From positions 1-50,730 of the forward strand of contig USCC01000004.1 of NCBI GenBank assembly GCA_900553035.1: DNA of 50,730 bases. The letters run 5' to 3'. The DNA is from an uncultured Rhodospirillaceae bacterium. GTDB taxonomy: Bacteria > Pseudomonadota > Alphaproteobacteria > CAAGCB01 > CAG-977. This document shows positions 26,632-34,331 of this stretch, one piece after another (position 1 is the first letter of the stretch; every line of letters begins with the position of its first letter). Below the pieces are notes generated by a model. The model did no database searches. It worked only from the letters and a program-made list of their open reading frames with translations, and was not told the origin of the DNA. A program made the translations under genes and the position numbers.

Positions 26632-27711
26632 GTGGCTTTTTGTCAGTTCACACATGCGGTTCTCAAAGGCGTCGCCGTTACTCTGGGCGAAACAGAGCAC
26701 GCGTTTGAAAACGAACCCGTCTATTATAATCACAACGAAGTGCTGTGCCGCCGCCTGCAGAAAACGATCGGTTTCGGACGACGGCGCCAGGCAAGGCCGG
26801 AAACAACGACGTGCGATCTGTGCACCGATGCGGCGGGACGCCTTTTCCGGGCTCTGGATATTTCTCCGGAAAGCATTGATGCCGTCATTTCCGTGACGCA
26901 GACGCCGGATTACCGGTTGCCCGGGAATGCCCACGTCCTGCACGAACGTCTGGGGCTGCCGAAAACGGCCGCCGCTGTGGACGTGGAAATGGGATGTTCG
27001 GGGTTCATTTACGGCCTGTGGCTGTCCTATATGATGGTTTCCTCCGGGATGGGACGCGTCCTCCTGCTGACCGGCGATACGCTGAGCAAGCTGATTCATC
27101 CCAAAGACCGGACGGAAGCGCCTTTGTTCGGGGACGCGGGGGCGGCCACCCTGATTGAACGCAGTGAAACACCTTCACCGTCGGCCTTTTTACTGAAATC
27201 GAATGGAAAAGGCGTGCCTTTCCTGCTTCAGCCGGCCGGAGGCCATCGCTGTCCCTCGTCCGAAGAGACGCGCCGGGAAAAGGAAGACCGGGACGGCAGT
27301 ATCCGTACGGATGAAAACATTTACATGAACGGTCTGGAAATCTTCAATTTCACTTTGACCGAACAGCCGCAGATGCTGAGTGAACTTTTTGAAAAAACAG
27401 GAAAAACACCGGACGGAACGGATTATTTCGTTTTCCATCAGGCCAACAGCTACATCGTCCAGAATCTGGCGAAATCCGCCGGGCTTCCAATGGAAAAAGT
27501 CCCTGTCGTCTTTCCCGAATACGGCAACCAGAATTCGGCCTCCATCCCCGGAACGCTGTGCGGCGCGCTGTCCGGAAAGCTTGAGGGCCGCAAACGTCTT
27601 CTGTTCCAGGGATTCGGTATCGGCCTGTCATGGGGAGCCTGCCTTCTGGAAACCGAAGGCGTGACCGTTCTGGAACCCTGCGTTTATGCAAAGGAGGAAA
27701 ACCATGCCTGA
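26632..27711 (+). CDS. 3-oxoacyl-ACP synthase III-like enzyme (KAS III, first copy)
   Basis: 359 residues of the FabH-like thiolase fold that condenses an acyl thioester with malonyl-ACP. The full triad is present: C122 in MGCSGF, H269 in FHQAN and N299 in YGNQNSA, with His-Asn spacing of 30 as in FabH. The C-terminal GFGIGLSWGACLLE is also typical. Translation starts at GTG 26632, preceded by GGAAGGA. The 3' end overlaps the second KAS III by 8 bp. An insert with a charged stretch (SSEETRREKEDRDG) lies before the His motif. It probably elongates the starter loaded by the upstream ligase. Confidence 0.87.
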   Translation: MAFCQFTHAVLKGVAVTLGETEHAFENEPVYYNHNEVLCRRLQKTIGFGRRRQARPETTTCDLCTDAAGRLFRALDISPESIDAVISVTQTPDYRLPGNAHVLHERLGLPKTAAAVDVEMGCSGFIYGLWLSYMMVSSGMGRVLLLTGDTLSKLIHPKDRTEAPLFGDAGAATLIERSETPSPSAFLLKSNGKGVPFLLQPAGGHRCPSSEETRREKEDRDGSIRTDENIYMNGLEIFNFTLTEQPQMLSELFEKTGKTPDGTDYFVFHQANSYIVQNLAKSAGLPMEKVPVVFPEYGNQNSASIPGTLCGALSGKLEGRKRLLFQGFGIGLSWGACLLETEGVTVLEPCVYAKEENHA

Positions 27712-28837
27712 TTCCGTTTTCCGCCATGCCGTCATGAAAGGCATTGTCACCGTCGTTCCCGAACCTGTGGTTTGTATTGATGACGAAGCCGCCTATTTCG
27801 ACGGTAATCCCAAAAAGCTGGCGCGCGCGAAAAAGATTGTCGGTTTCGGGACACGCCATGTCGTCCCCGACGGCGTTACAGTCGTCGATCTGTGCGAAGA
27901 AGCCGCCGAACAGCTGATTTCCGAAATGAACATCGACCGCAGCAGGATCGAGGCTCTGATTCTGGTGACTCAAAGCCCTGACCATATGATGCCCGCTTCG
28001 GCAAATATCCTGCACGGGCGGCTGAATCTGCCGAAAACGTGTGCGGCCCTTGACATTGGTTTGGGATGTTCGGGGTATGTGTACGGCCTGTGGCTGGCGC
28101 ATTCGCTGATCGAAAGCCGCGCGGCGTCGAATGTTCTTCTTCTGGCGGGCGACACACCGAGCCGGCACTCCGACCGCCGCAACCGGCTGGTCAATCCCGT
28201 ATTCGGGGATGCGGCATCGGCCACGTATCTGGAATATGCCGCTCCGGAAACGCCGGCGTATTTCTCGCTGGGCGCGGACGGAAAGGGATGGGATAAAATC
28301 GTCGTTCCCGCGGGCGGTGCGCGCCTGCCGGTACGCGAGGATATCTGCGGCCGCGAAATCACGGATGACGGCGGAAACGTCTGGCACTTCAGCGACGTTA
28401 TTCTGAAAGGCATTGATGTTTTCAATTTTACACTTGAAGCCGCTCCGAAAAACATTCGGGACGTTCTGAACCTGGCCGGGACGGACGTTGAACGGACGGA
28501 TTATTTCGTCCTGCATCAGGCCAACCGGCAGATTGTTGAAAATGTGGCGTCCCTGGCGGGAATACCGCCGGAAAAGACGTCGGCCGAAACATTTTCAAAA
28601 TATGCCAACAATTCAACCACATCGGTCGCGACAGTGATCTGCGACCAACTGAAAGACAGGCCATGCGGGCAGGTGTTGCTGTCCGCTTTCGGCGTCGGCC
28701 TTTCGTGGGGGGCGGCCGTCCTGCGTTTTGACACGCTGTACAACGGCGGCGTCCGAATCTCGCGGAAGAACGACATGCCGGCACGCGAAGAACTGATTTC
28801 CCGATGGGAAAAATATTTCAAAGGAGAGAGCGAATGA
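27704..28837 (+). CDS. 3-oxoacyl-ACP synthase III-like enzyme (KAS III, second copy)
   Basis: 377 residues, paralogous to its neighbour over the whole length (both share VTQSPD/VTQTPD, NLPKTCAALD/GLPKTAAAVD and GCSG.(I/V)YGLWL). The triad is C122, H271 and N302 (YANNSTTS), so both copies look catalytically complete. The ATG at 27704 has an ideal AGGAGG site seven bases before it; an upstream in-frame start at 27686 is less likely. The stop overlaps the second ACP start by ATGA. The pair may act one after the other or as a heterodimer; sequence alone does not decide. Confidence 0.87.
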   Translation: MPDSVFRHAVMKGIVTVVPEPVVCIDDEAAYFDGNPKKLARAKKIVGFGTRHVVPDGVTVVDLCEEAAEQLISEMNIDRSRIEALILVTQSPDHMMPASANILHGRLNLPKTCAALDIGLGCSGYVYGLWLAHSLIESRAASNVLLLAGDTPSRHSDRRNRLVNPVFGDAASATYLEYAAPETPAYFSLGADGKGWDKIVVPAGGARLPVREDICGREITDDGGNVWHFSDVILKGIDVFNFTLEAAPKNIRDVLNLAGTDVERTDYFVLHQANRQIVENVASLAGIPPEKTSAETFSKYANNSTTSVATVICDQLKDRPCGQVLLSAFGVGLSWGAAVLRFDTLYNGGVRISRKNDMPAREELISRWEKYFKGESE

Positions 28838-29052
28838 CTCAGGATGAATTTTTCAAAAAACTTCAGGATATTCTGGACACCGAAGATGATGTGTCCGCGG
28901 AAACGGTTTTAGACAGCCTGGACGAGTGGGATTCCCTGTCAAAAATGGCTGTTGCAGCGTTTTTGAATTCGACGTTCGGCGTAACGCTGAGCTTCGAAGA
29001 CTTCAAGGCGGTCAGAACCGCCGGCGATCTGGCGGCGAAAATCGGGCTGTGA
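28834..29052 (+). CDS. Acyl carrier protein (second of two)
   Basis: 72 residues with the ACP helix pattern and the phosphopantetheine serine S34 in LDEWDSLSKMAV. The start at 28834 follows AGGAG and overlaps the KAS III stop; the longer in-frame version from 28804 lies inside the previous gene. Its sequence is unlike the first ACP of the operon (DSL motif, shorter N-terminus), so the two probably serve different steps, for example starter loading versus extension. Confidence 0.8.
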   Translation: MTQDEFFKKLQDILDTEDDVSAETVLDSLDEWDSLSKMAVAAFLNSTFGVTLSFEDFKAVRTAGDLAAKIGL

Positions 29053-29053
29053 C

Positions 29054-29815
29054 ATGATTTCATTCCGCGAAGACCAGTGCTTTGCCGTTACGGGCGCCGG
29101 TTCCGGCATCGGGGCGTGCACGGCGAAAATCCTGCTGGAAAACGGCGCGCGCGTCGTCGGAATCGGGCGTTCGGCTGAAAAGCTTGAAAAAACGCGAGCC
29201 GAAAGCGCCGCGCCGGAACGCATGTCGGTCGAAACGCTGGATTTAAGCGCGGAGCCGGACTCTTTTCCCGCCTTTGTTTCGGCGTTGCGGGAAAAATACG
29301 GCCGATTTTCGGGCTTTGTTCACGCGGCGGGCACTCTGAATCCACAGCCGTTGAGTATTTTCAGTGTCAAAGACGCTTTGCAGGATTTCAACACAAACCT
29401 GTTTTCGGCGATCACGCTGATGAAAGGCTTTTCTTCCAAACGGAACCGCGCGGAAAATTTCAGCGCCGTTTTTGTGTCGTCGATTTCGGCGCATACGGGT
29501 CACCCCGGATCCCTGACGTACTGTATGACAAAGGCGTCCCTGAACGCGGCGGTCAAGACGCTGGCACAGGAACTCGGGGCGCAGAAAATCCGGATCAATT
29601 CCGTACTTCCCGGCGGATGCGCAACGGAAATGGCGGAAAAATACAATACACAGCTGCCGTACGATTATTTTGAAAAGCTTCGGGAAAGCACGGTCTTTCA
29701 TGAAGTGGGACGGCCGGAATATATCGCGAACCTGATCGTCTTCCTGCTTTCGCCGCTTTCGTACTGGGTACAGGGACAGAACATCATTGTCGACGGGGGA
29801 GAAACACTGTCATGA
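29054..29815 (+). CDS. FabG-like short-chain dehydrogenase/reductase (second of two)
   Basis: 253 residues with TGAGSGIG (13-20), HAAG in place of NNAG, and a catalytic set of S143, Y156 and K160 (YCMTK). The C-terminal INSVLPGGCATEM and GQNIIVDGGETLS are typical of 3-oxoacyl-ACP reductases. It follows the second ACP by one base and probably reduces the KAS III product on that carrier. The operon has no dehydratase or enoyl reductase, so the chain should stop at the 3-hydroxyacyl stage. Its stop overlaps the WbqC-like gene by ATGA. Confidence 0.85.
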   Translation: MISFREDQCFAVTGAGSGIGACTAKILLENGARVVGIGRSAEKLEKTRAESAAPERMSVETLDLSAEPDSFPAFVSALREKYGRFSGFVHAAGTLNPQPLSIFSVKDALQDFNTNLFSAITLMKGFSSKRNRAENFSAVFVSSISAHTGHPGSLTYCMTKASLNAAVKTLAQELGAQKIRINSVLPGGCATEMAEKYNTQLPYDYFEKLRESTVFHEVGRPEYIANLIVFLLSPLSYWVQGQNIIVDGGETLS

Positions 29816-30510
29816 AACTGGCGATTATGCAGCCTTATCTGTTTCCCTATCTGGGCTACTGGCAGATGATGAGCGCGGTGGACAGGTTCGTCGTATATGA
29901 TGACGTCAACTATATCAAGGGCGGCTGGATCAACCGGAACTATATCCTGTCGAACGGTGCGCCGCATCTGTTCACGCTGTCGCTGGACAGAGCCAGTCCG
30001 TTCCGAAAAATCAATGAAATCGAAATCAAACCCGGCCCCGAGAACCGCAACAAAGTGGTCAGCTTCATCCGCAACGCCTATATGAAGGCTCCGTATTTCA
30101 AGGCCGTCTTTCCGCTGATCGAAGATATTTTCGGACAGAAAGAAAACAACCTGGCTCTGTTCCTGTTCAACCATTTCCGGAAGGTTTGCGACTATATCGG
30201 CATCGAAACCGAACTGCTTCTGTCTTCGGACATTGAAAAGGACAACAGCCTGCATGCCCAGGATAAGGTCATCGAAATCAATAAAAGGCTGAACGCCGCG
30301 CAGTACATTAACGCCATCGGCGGTCAGGAGCTTTACAGCCGTGACGATTTCGCCGCAAACGGCCTGCGTCTGTCCTTCATCCGGATGAAGCCCGAGACCT
30401 ATCCGCAGTTCAAGAACGAATTCGTGCCCAACCTGTCAATCATTGACGTCATGATGTTCAACAGCCCCGAAAACATCCGGCGCCTGCTGTCGTCGTACGA
30501 GCTGGTTTAA
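29812..30510 (+). CDS. WbqC-family protein
   Basis: 232 residues of the WbqC-like family found in surface-polysaccharide clusters. The hallmark opening MQPYLFPYLGYWQMMSAVDR and the following YDDVNYIKGGWINRNYIL are intact. No reaction is firmly established for the family; its regular placement beside sugar aminotransferases makes it a candidate for attaching an acyl or amino-acyl group to the amino sugar. Here it directly follows the acyl-building genes, in line with use of the ACP-bound product, but this is inference. Confidence 0.85.
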   Translation: MKLAIMQPYLFPYLGYWQMMSAVDRFVVYDDVNYIKGGWINRNYILSNGAPHLFTLSLDRASPFRKINEIEIKPGPENRNKVVSFIRNAYMKAPYFKAVFPLIEDIFGQKENNLALFLFNHFRKVCDYIGIETELLLSSDIEKDNSLHAQDKVIEINKRLNAAQYINAIGGQELYSRDDFAANGLRLSFIRMKPETYPQFKNEFVPNLSIIDVMMFNSPENIRRLLSSYELV

Positions 30511-30526
30511 AAAGGAGACTCAACAA

Positions 30527-31192
30527 ATGGCAAAAGTCGTTTTATGGGGGACGGGGCAGATTGCCGACGTCGTTTATTATTACCTGGCAAAGGATACAGA
30601 CCACGACATCTGCGCGTTCTGCGTTGACCGGGCTTATCTGAACGGGCAGACCGAATTTCACGGCCGGCCCGTCGTCGCTTTTGAAGATATTGAACGCCTT
30701 TATCCGCCTTCGGAATACCGGATGGCGATTCCCATCGGTTACAAGCACATCAACAAATACCGCGAAGAAAAATACCGGGCCGCCAAAGCCAAAGGGTATT
30801 CGTTCATCACCTACATCAGTTCGACGTCCAGTGTTGATTCGTCCTTCATCGGGGAAAATACGTTCATTTTTGAACACAACGCGATCCAGCCGTTCACGAA
30901 AATCGGAAATAACGTCATCATCTGGGCCATGACGGGTATCGGGCATCATACCGAGGTCGGCGACCACTGCTTTCTGGCCAGCCCCAAAATTTCGGGCGCG
31001 GCGAAAATCGGAAACAACACCTTCATCGGAACGAACGCCAGTATCGGCGACACGATCGAAATCGGCCATCACTGCCTGATCGGTGCCGGTGCGGTCGTCG
31101 TCAAAAATGTCCCGGACGGCGCAGTGCTGGCCGCAAAGCAGACAAAGGCCATGCCGATGAAAAGCTGGGATATGGAAGGCATTTTGGGCTGA
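30527..31192 (+). CDS. Hexapeptide-repeat sugar acyltransferase (NeuD/PglD type)
   Basis: 221 residues. An N-terminal Rossmann-like domain (VVLWGTGQIADVVYYYL, 4-20) is followed by a left-handed beta-helix of hexapeptide repeats (about 105-205: IGENTFIFEH, IGNNVIIWAM, VGDHCFLAS, IGNNTFIGTN and so on). The putative catalytic histidine is in GIGHHTEVG. Enzymes of this shape acetylate nucleotide amino sugars with acetyl-CoA. It could add an acetyl group, or transfer the operon's own acyl chain. It starts after an AAGGAG site. Confidence 0.85.
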   Translation: MAKVVLWGTGQIADVVYYYLAKDTDHDICAFCVDRAYLNGQTEFHGRPVVAFEDIERLYPPSEYRMAIPIGYKHINKYREEKYRAAKAKGYSFITYISSTSSVDSSFIGENTFIFEHNAIQPFTKIGNNVIIWAMTGIGHHTEVGDHCFLASPKISGAAKIGNNTFIGTNASIGDTIEIGHHCLIGAGAVVVKNVPDGAVLAAKQTKAMPMKSWDMEGILG

Positions 31193-31195
31193 CAG

Positions 31196-31238
31196 AAAAT
31201 GTCCCGTTCATTCCGTATGACAGAACAGGACGCATTTT
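31196..31238 (+). promoter_or_regulatory. Imperfect hairpin inside the glycan operon
   Basis: The 62-bp gap between the acyltransferase and glycosidase-like genes folds into an imperfect stem (AAAATG with CATTTT, TCC and GTTC with GAAC and GGA, loop 31210-31222) but lacks a proper T-run. It could damp or process transcription between the sugar-modifying half and the glycosyltransferase half of the operon. Confidence 0.3.
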
Positions 31239-31254
31239 AAAAAGGAACAGAGTC

Positions 31255-32193
31255 ATGAAATGGGAAAAAAAGGGATTCATTTACAACACCGACGGCGCGC
31301 ATGACTGGGCGCGTTCCTATGCCTGCGGCCCCGTCGTGGATATGATTTCGGACAAAGTTTGGCGCATTTATTTCGATACGCGCGACGATTTCAACCACAG
31401 CCGCGTCACCTACATTGACGTCGAAGCCGGGAACCCGCAAAACATCCTTTACGTTCATGACCGGCCCCTGCTTGATCTGGGAAAAATCGGCACCTTTGAC
31501 GACTGCGGCATCACGATTTCGTCGCTTCTGGATCATGACGGCAAAAAATACATGTATTATCTGGGCTGGACCGTGCGCAATACGGTTTCGTACCACAATT
31601 CGACCGGTCTGGCGATCAGCGAAGACGGCGGCAAAACGTTCCGTAAATTCTCGGAAGGCCCGCTTCTGAGCCCGAATTACCGTCATCCCTACTGCAACGG
31701 CGCGGTCTATGTCATGAAGGACGGCGACGTGTGGCGGATGTGGTACACGTCGTTCATCGGATGGGAAGTCCACAGCAACCATCCTGAACCGCTGTACAAC
31801 ATCAAGTACGCCGAATCTTCCAACGGAATTGACTGGGAGCGCCCCGACATTGTTTCCGTCGATTTCATTGACCGGAATAAAAAAGGCGGCATTGCCCGTC
31901 CGTCTGTCATTAAGGAAAATGGCGTTTACAAAATGTGGTACACGTACCGCGGCGCGTCGGACTACCGGACGAACAAGGCGAACAGCTACCGCATCGGATA
32001 CGCCGAATCCCGCGACGGCAAGGTCTTTACCCGCATGGATGACCGGGTGGATCTCCCGCTGTCCGACGAAGGATGGGATTCCGTTATGATGACCTATCCC
32101 CATGTCATCAAATATGACGGAAAATACTGGATGTTCTACAACGGCAACACGTTCGGAAAGTCCGGTTTTGGATACGCCGTATCGGAAGGATAG
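31255..32193 (+). CDS. Five-bladed beta-propeller glycosidase-like protein (GH43/GH32/GH130-like)
   Basis: 312 residues with repeating blades of the type WRIYFDTRDD, KYMYYLGW, VWRMWYTSF, YKMWYTYRG and YWMFYNGN, which is the pattern of beta-propeller glycoside hydrolases and phosphorylases. There is no signal peptide, so it should act in the cytoplasm. Proteins of this sort occur in surface-polysaccharide clusters, where their role is unclear (trimming, phosphorolysis or transfer). Catalytic acids cannot be assigned with confidence. It starts after AAAAAGGA and lies between the acyl/amino-sugar genes and the glycosyltransferases. Confidence 0.7.
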   Translation: MKWEKKGFIYNTDGAHDWARSYACGPVVDMISDKVWRIYFDTRDDFNHSRVTYIDVEAGNPQNILYVHDRPLLDLGKIGTFDDCGITISSLLDHDGKKYMYYLGWTVRNTVSYHNSTGLAISEDGGKTFRKFSEGPLLSPNYRHPYCNGAVYVMKDGDVWRMWYTSFIGWEVHSNHPEPLYNIKYAESSNGIDWERPDIVSVDFIDRNKKGGIARPSVIKENGVYKMWYTYRGASDYRTNKANSYRIGYAESRDGKVFTRMDDRVDLPLSDEGWDSVMMTYPHVIKYDGKYWMFYNGNTFGKSGFGYAVSEG

Positions 32194-32196
32194 GCC

Positions 32197-33189
32197 ATGG
32201 AAAAGAAAGTCACCGTCGTCTGCGTCACATATAATCAGGAGCCTTATATCCGTCAGGCTCTGGATGGTATGCTGATGCAGAAAACGGATTTCGCGTATGA
32301 AATCCTTGTCGGCGATGATGCTTCGACAGACGGAACAGCCGCGATTGTCCGGGAATACGCGGAAAAGCATCCCGATAAAATGACGGCGGTTCTGCGCGAA
32401 AAGAACATTGGGGCCGGAAAAAATTCAACGGATCTGTATGCCCGGATACGCACGCCGTATGTTGCTGTCTGTGACGGGGATGATTACTGGATTGACGAAA
32501 ACAAGCTCCAGAAACAGGTCGATTTTCTGGAATCGCATCCGGAATGCGGCCTTTGCCTGACACATCTGCGCATGATTTTTGAAGAAAGCGGACAGCCCGA
32601 TGAAATTGTCCCCGAACCGAGGTTCAGGGAAACATATGCCCGACACGGGCTGGATGTGCGCGACCTGATTCTGTACAACTTCATCACGCCCGTCGCGGTC
32701 ATGTGGCGCTGGCGTTTCAAAGAGGGGTTGCCGGACTGGTGCGATCTCAGCACCTTGGTACCGGGAGATTTATGCATGAATCTCCTGCACCTGAAAGACG
32801 GACGCATCGGCCTGATCGATGATATCACGGCGGTCTACCGGAGGCACAGCGGCGGCATATGGCTGAATGCCGAAAAAACGCTTTATAAAACCTATGGCGT
32901 TTCCATCATCAGCCTTCTGTCCTTTCTGAAAAAGAACTGGTTTGACGGTGAAAATACCGTGTATTTCAACCGTGCAATCCGGAACCTGACAGAAAAAATC
33001 ATACAGGAAAGCATTGCATCCGGCGACCCGTCCGTGTTCATTGCCCTCACACAAAAAGCTCCCGAAGAGCTACTGACGTTCTGTCATGAAACGCTTGAGG
33101 AAATACGCCGGCTGCGGCGCAAGTTGCCGCTTGTTTCCGGCTTCCGGGGCTTCCTCCGGAAAATCAGAAAACATCTGCGCCCTGATTAG
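32197..33189 (+). CDS. Family 2 glycosyltransferase (first of three paralogs)
   Basis: 330 residues with a GT-A fold opening VTVVCVTYNQEPYIRQALDG, the nucleotide-binding DDASTDGT (about 48-55), and the metal site CDGDDYW (about 92-98). A second acidic motif, PGDLCMNLLH, fits the base position. The C-terminus is a short basic helix-rich tail without a membrane anchor. It is the first of three tandem copies; a 59-base block around CDGDDYW (32473-32531) matches the second copy at 56 of 59 bases. The enzyme probably adds one sugar of the glycan made by this operon. Confidence 0.88.
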   Translation: MEKKVTVVCVTYNQEPYIRQALDGMLMQKTDFAYEILVGDDASTDGTAAIVREYAEKHPDKMTAVLREKNIGAGKNSTDLYARIRTPYVAVCDGDDYWIDENKLQKQVDFLESHPECGLCLTHLRMIFEESGQPDEIVPEPRFRETYARHGLDVRDLILYNFITPVAVMWRWRFKEGLPDWCDLSTLVPGDLCMNLLHLKDGRIGLIDDITAVYRRHSGGIWLNAEKTLYKTYGVSIISLLSFLKKNWFDGENTVYFNRAIRNLTEKIIQESIASGDPSVFIALTQKAPEELLTFCHETLEEIRRLRRKLPLVSGFRGFLRKIRKHLRPD

Positions 33190-33242
33190 GCGCCGAATTC
33201 AAAAACGCTTTGTTGCAATAACCTTATCAGAAAGGTGAAATA

Positions 33243-34331
33243 ATGCAGGAACCAAAACTTTCCGTCTGTGTCGTAACATATAACCAGGAAAAATACATCG
33301 CTCAGGCTCTGGACAGTTTCCTTGCCCAGAAGACAGACTTCCCGTTCCAGGTGATTGTCGGAGATGATGCCTCCACAGACGGCACGCCGGCGATCCTCCG
33401 CGAATACGCCGAAAAATATCCGGATATCATCAAACCGATCCTCCATGAAAAAAACAGGGGGCCGATCCACAATTCCCTGTCCGTTTATGACGCGGCCAAA
33501 ACCGATTATGTCGCCATCTGCGACGGGGATGATTACTGGATTGATGAAAACAAGCTCCAGAAGCAGGTCGACTTTCTGGAAACGCATCCGCATTTTTCCA
33601 TCTGCTACCACGTGATGAAAATCGTCGTTGAGGAAATGCCCAGCGAAGTAAGCTTCTGGCCGTCCAAGGATTACCGATTCAACAAGGAAGCCCTGACCAT
33701 TGAAGAACTGGCCCAGCGAAACCCCATGGGAGCGAACACGGTTGTTTACCGCTGGCGTTTCAAAAACGAAAACATCCGGGATTTGATGCCGGACAATATC
33801 TGTCCGGGGGATTATTTTCTGGCGCTTCTGCATGCCGAAAAGGGCTATATCGGATTCATCGACGAAGTCATGTCCGTTTACCGGCGCAATACCGGCGGTA
33901 TTTCTGCGGATCTGATGCTGGATGAATCAAAGACGTGGGAGAAACTGGGCTTTATGGAACTGAATTTCCACAAAGCCGTTGAAGAGCATTTCCGTTATAA
34001 GCTTGAAAGATTCATCCGCCCCGCGAAAATCGAACGCTGTAAAGGCATTCTGAAAGCCTTTATCAAAAACAACGATGTCGAGAAGCTCAAAAAATACGAA
34101 AACGAATACCCGAAATATTATGAGCTTGCTCTGGAAAACTTGTATACATCTCCCTCCCTTGTACAACCTGCTCCGGATCACTCCGCCGCGTACATTTCGA
34201 TATCGCAGACCATTTCCCAGGCTGTGCGCAAAAAGATACGGAAAGTGCGAAGAAGAGCTTCTGCCGCCTATGTTTTCTCGATTATCGCACTGGCTCTTTC
34301 GCTCTATCTGCTGGTGCGGGAGCTGATATGA
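33243..34331 (+). CDS. Family 2 glycosyltransferase (second of three paralogs), C-terminal membrane anchor
   Basis: 362 residues with LSVCVVTYNQEKYIAQALDS, DDASTDGT, CDGDDYW and NICPGDYFLALLHAE in the same order as the flanking copies. Unlike the first copy it has a basic segment (KKIRKVRRR) followed by a single C-terminal hydrophobic helix (about 343-360), which would anchor it to the inner membrane. GT2 enzymes transfer a sugar from a nucleotide donor to a lipid-linked or protein acceptor; neither is known here. It overlaps the third copy by ATGA. Confidence 0.88.
   Translation: MQEPKLSVCVVTYNQEKYIAQALDSFLAQKTDFPFQVIVGDDASTDGTPAILREYAEKYPDIIKPILHEKNRGPIHNSLSVYDAAKTDYVAICDGDDYWIDENKLQKQVDFLETHPHFSICYHVMKIVVEEMPSEVSFWPSKDYRFNKEALTIEELAQRNPMGANTVVYRWRFKNENIRDLMPDNICPGDYFLALLHAEKGYIGFIDEVMSVYRRNTGGISADLMLDESKTWEKLGFMELNFHKAVEEHFRYKLERFIRPAKIERCKGILKAFIKNNDVEKLKKYENEYPKYYELALENLYTSPSLVQPAPDHSAAYISISQTISQAVRKKIRKVRRRASAAYVFSIIALALSLYLLVRELI

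Noticed and set aside
25522..27099. 525-codon open frame on the minus strand
   Set aside because: It is antisense to the ligase and first KAS III genes, which have full motif sets and overlapping starts; the minus product is rich in Arg/Gln/Phe and shows no family.
27350..28516. 388-codon open frame on the minus strand
   Set aside because: It is antisense to the KAS III pair, and the product is a typical shadow composition.
31237..32370. 377-codon open frame on the minus strand
   Set aside because: It mirrors the propeller gene; long antisense frames are common here because of the third-position G/C bias.
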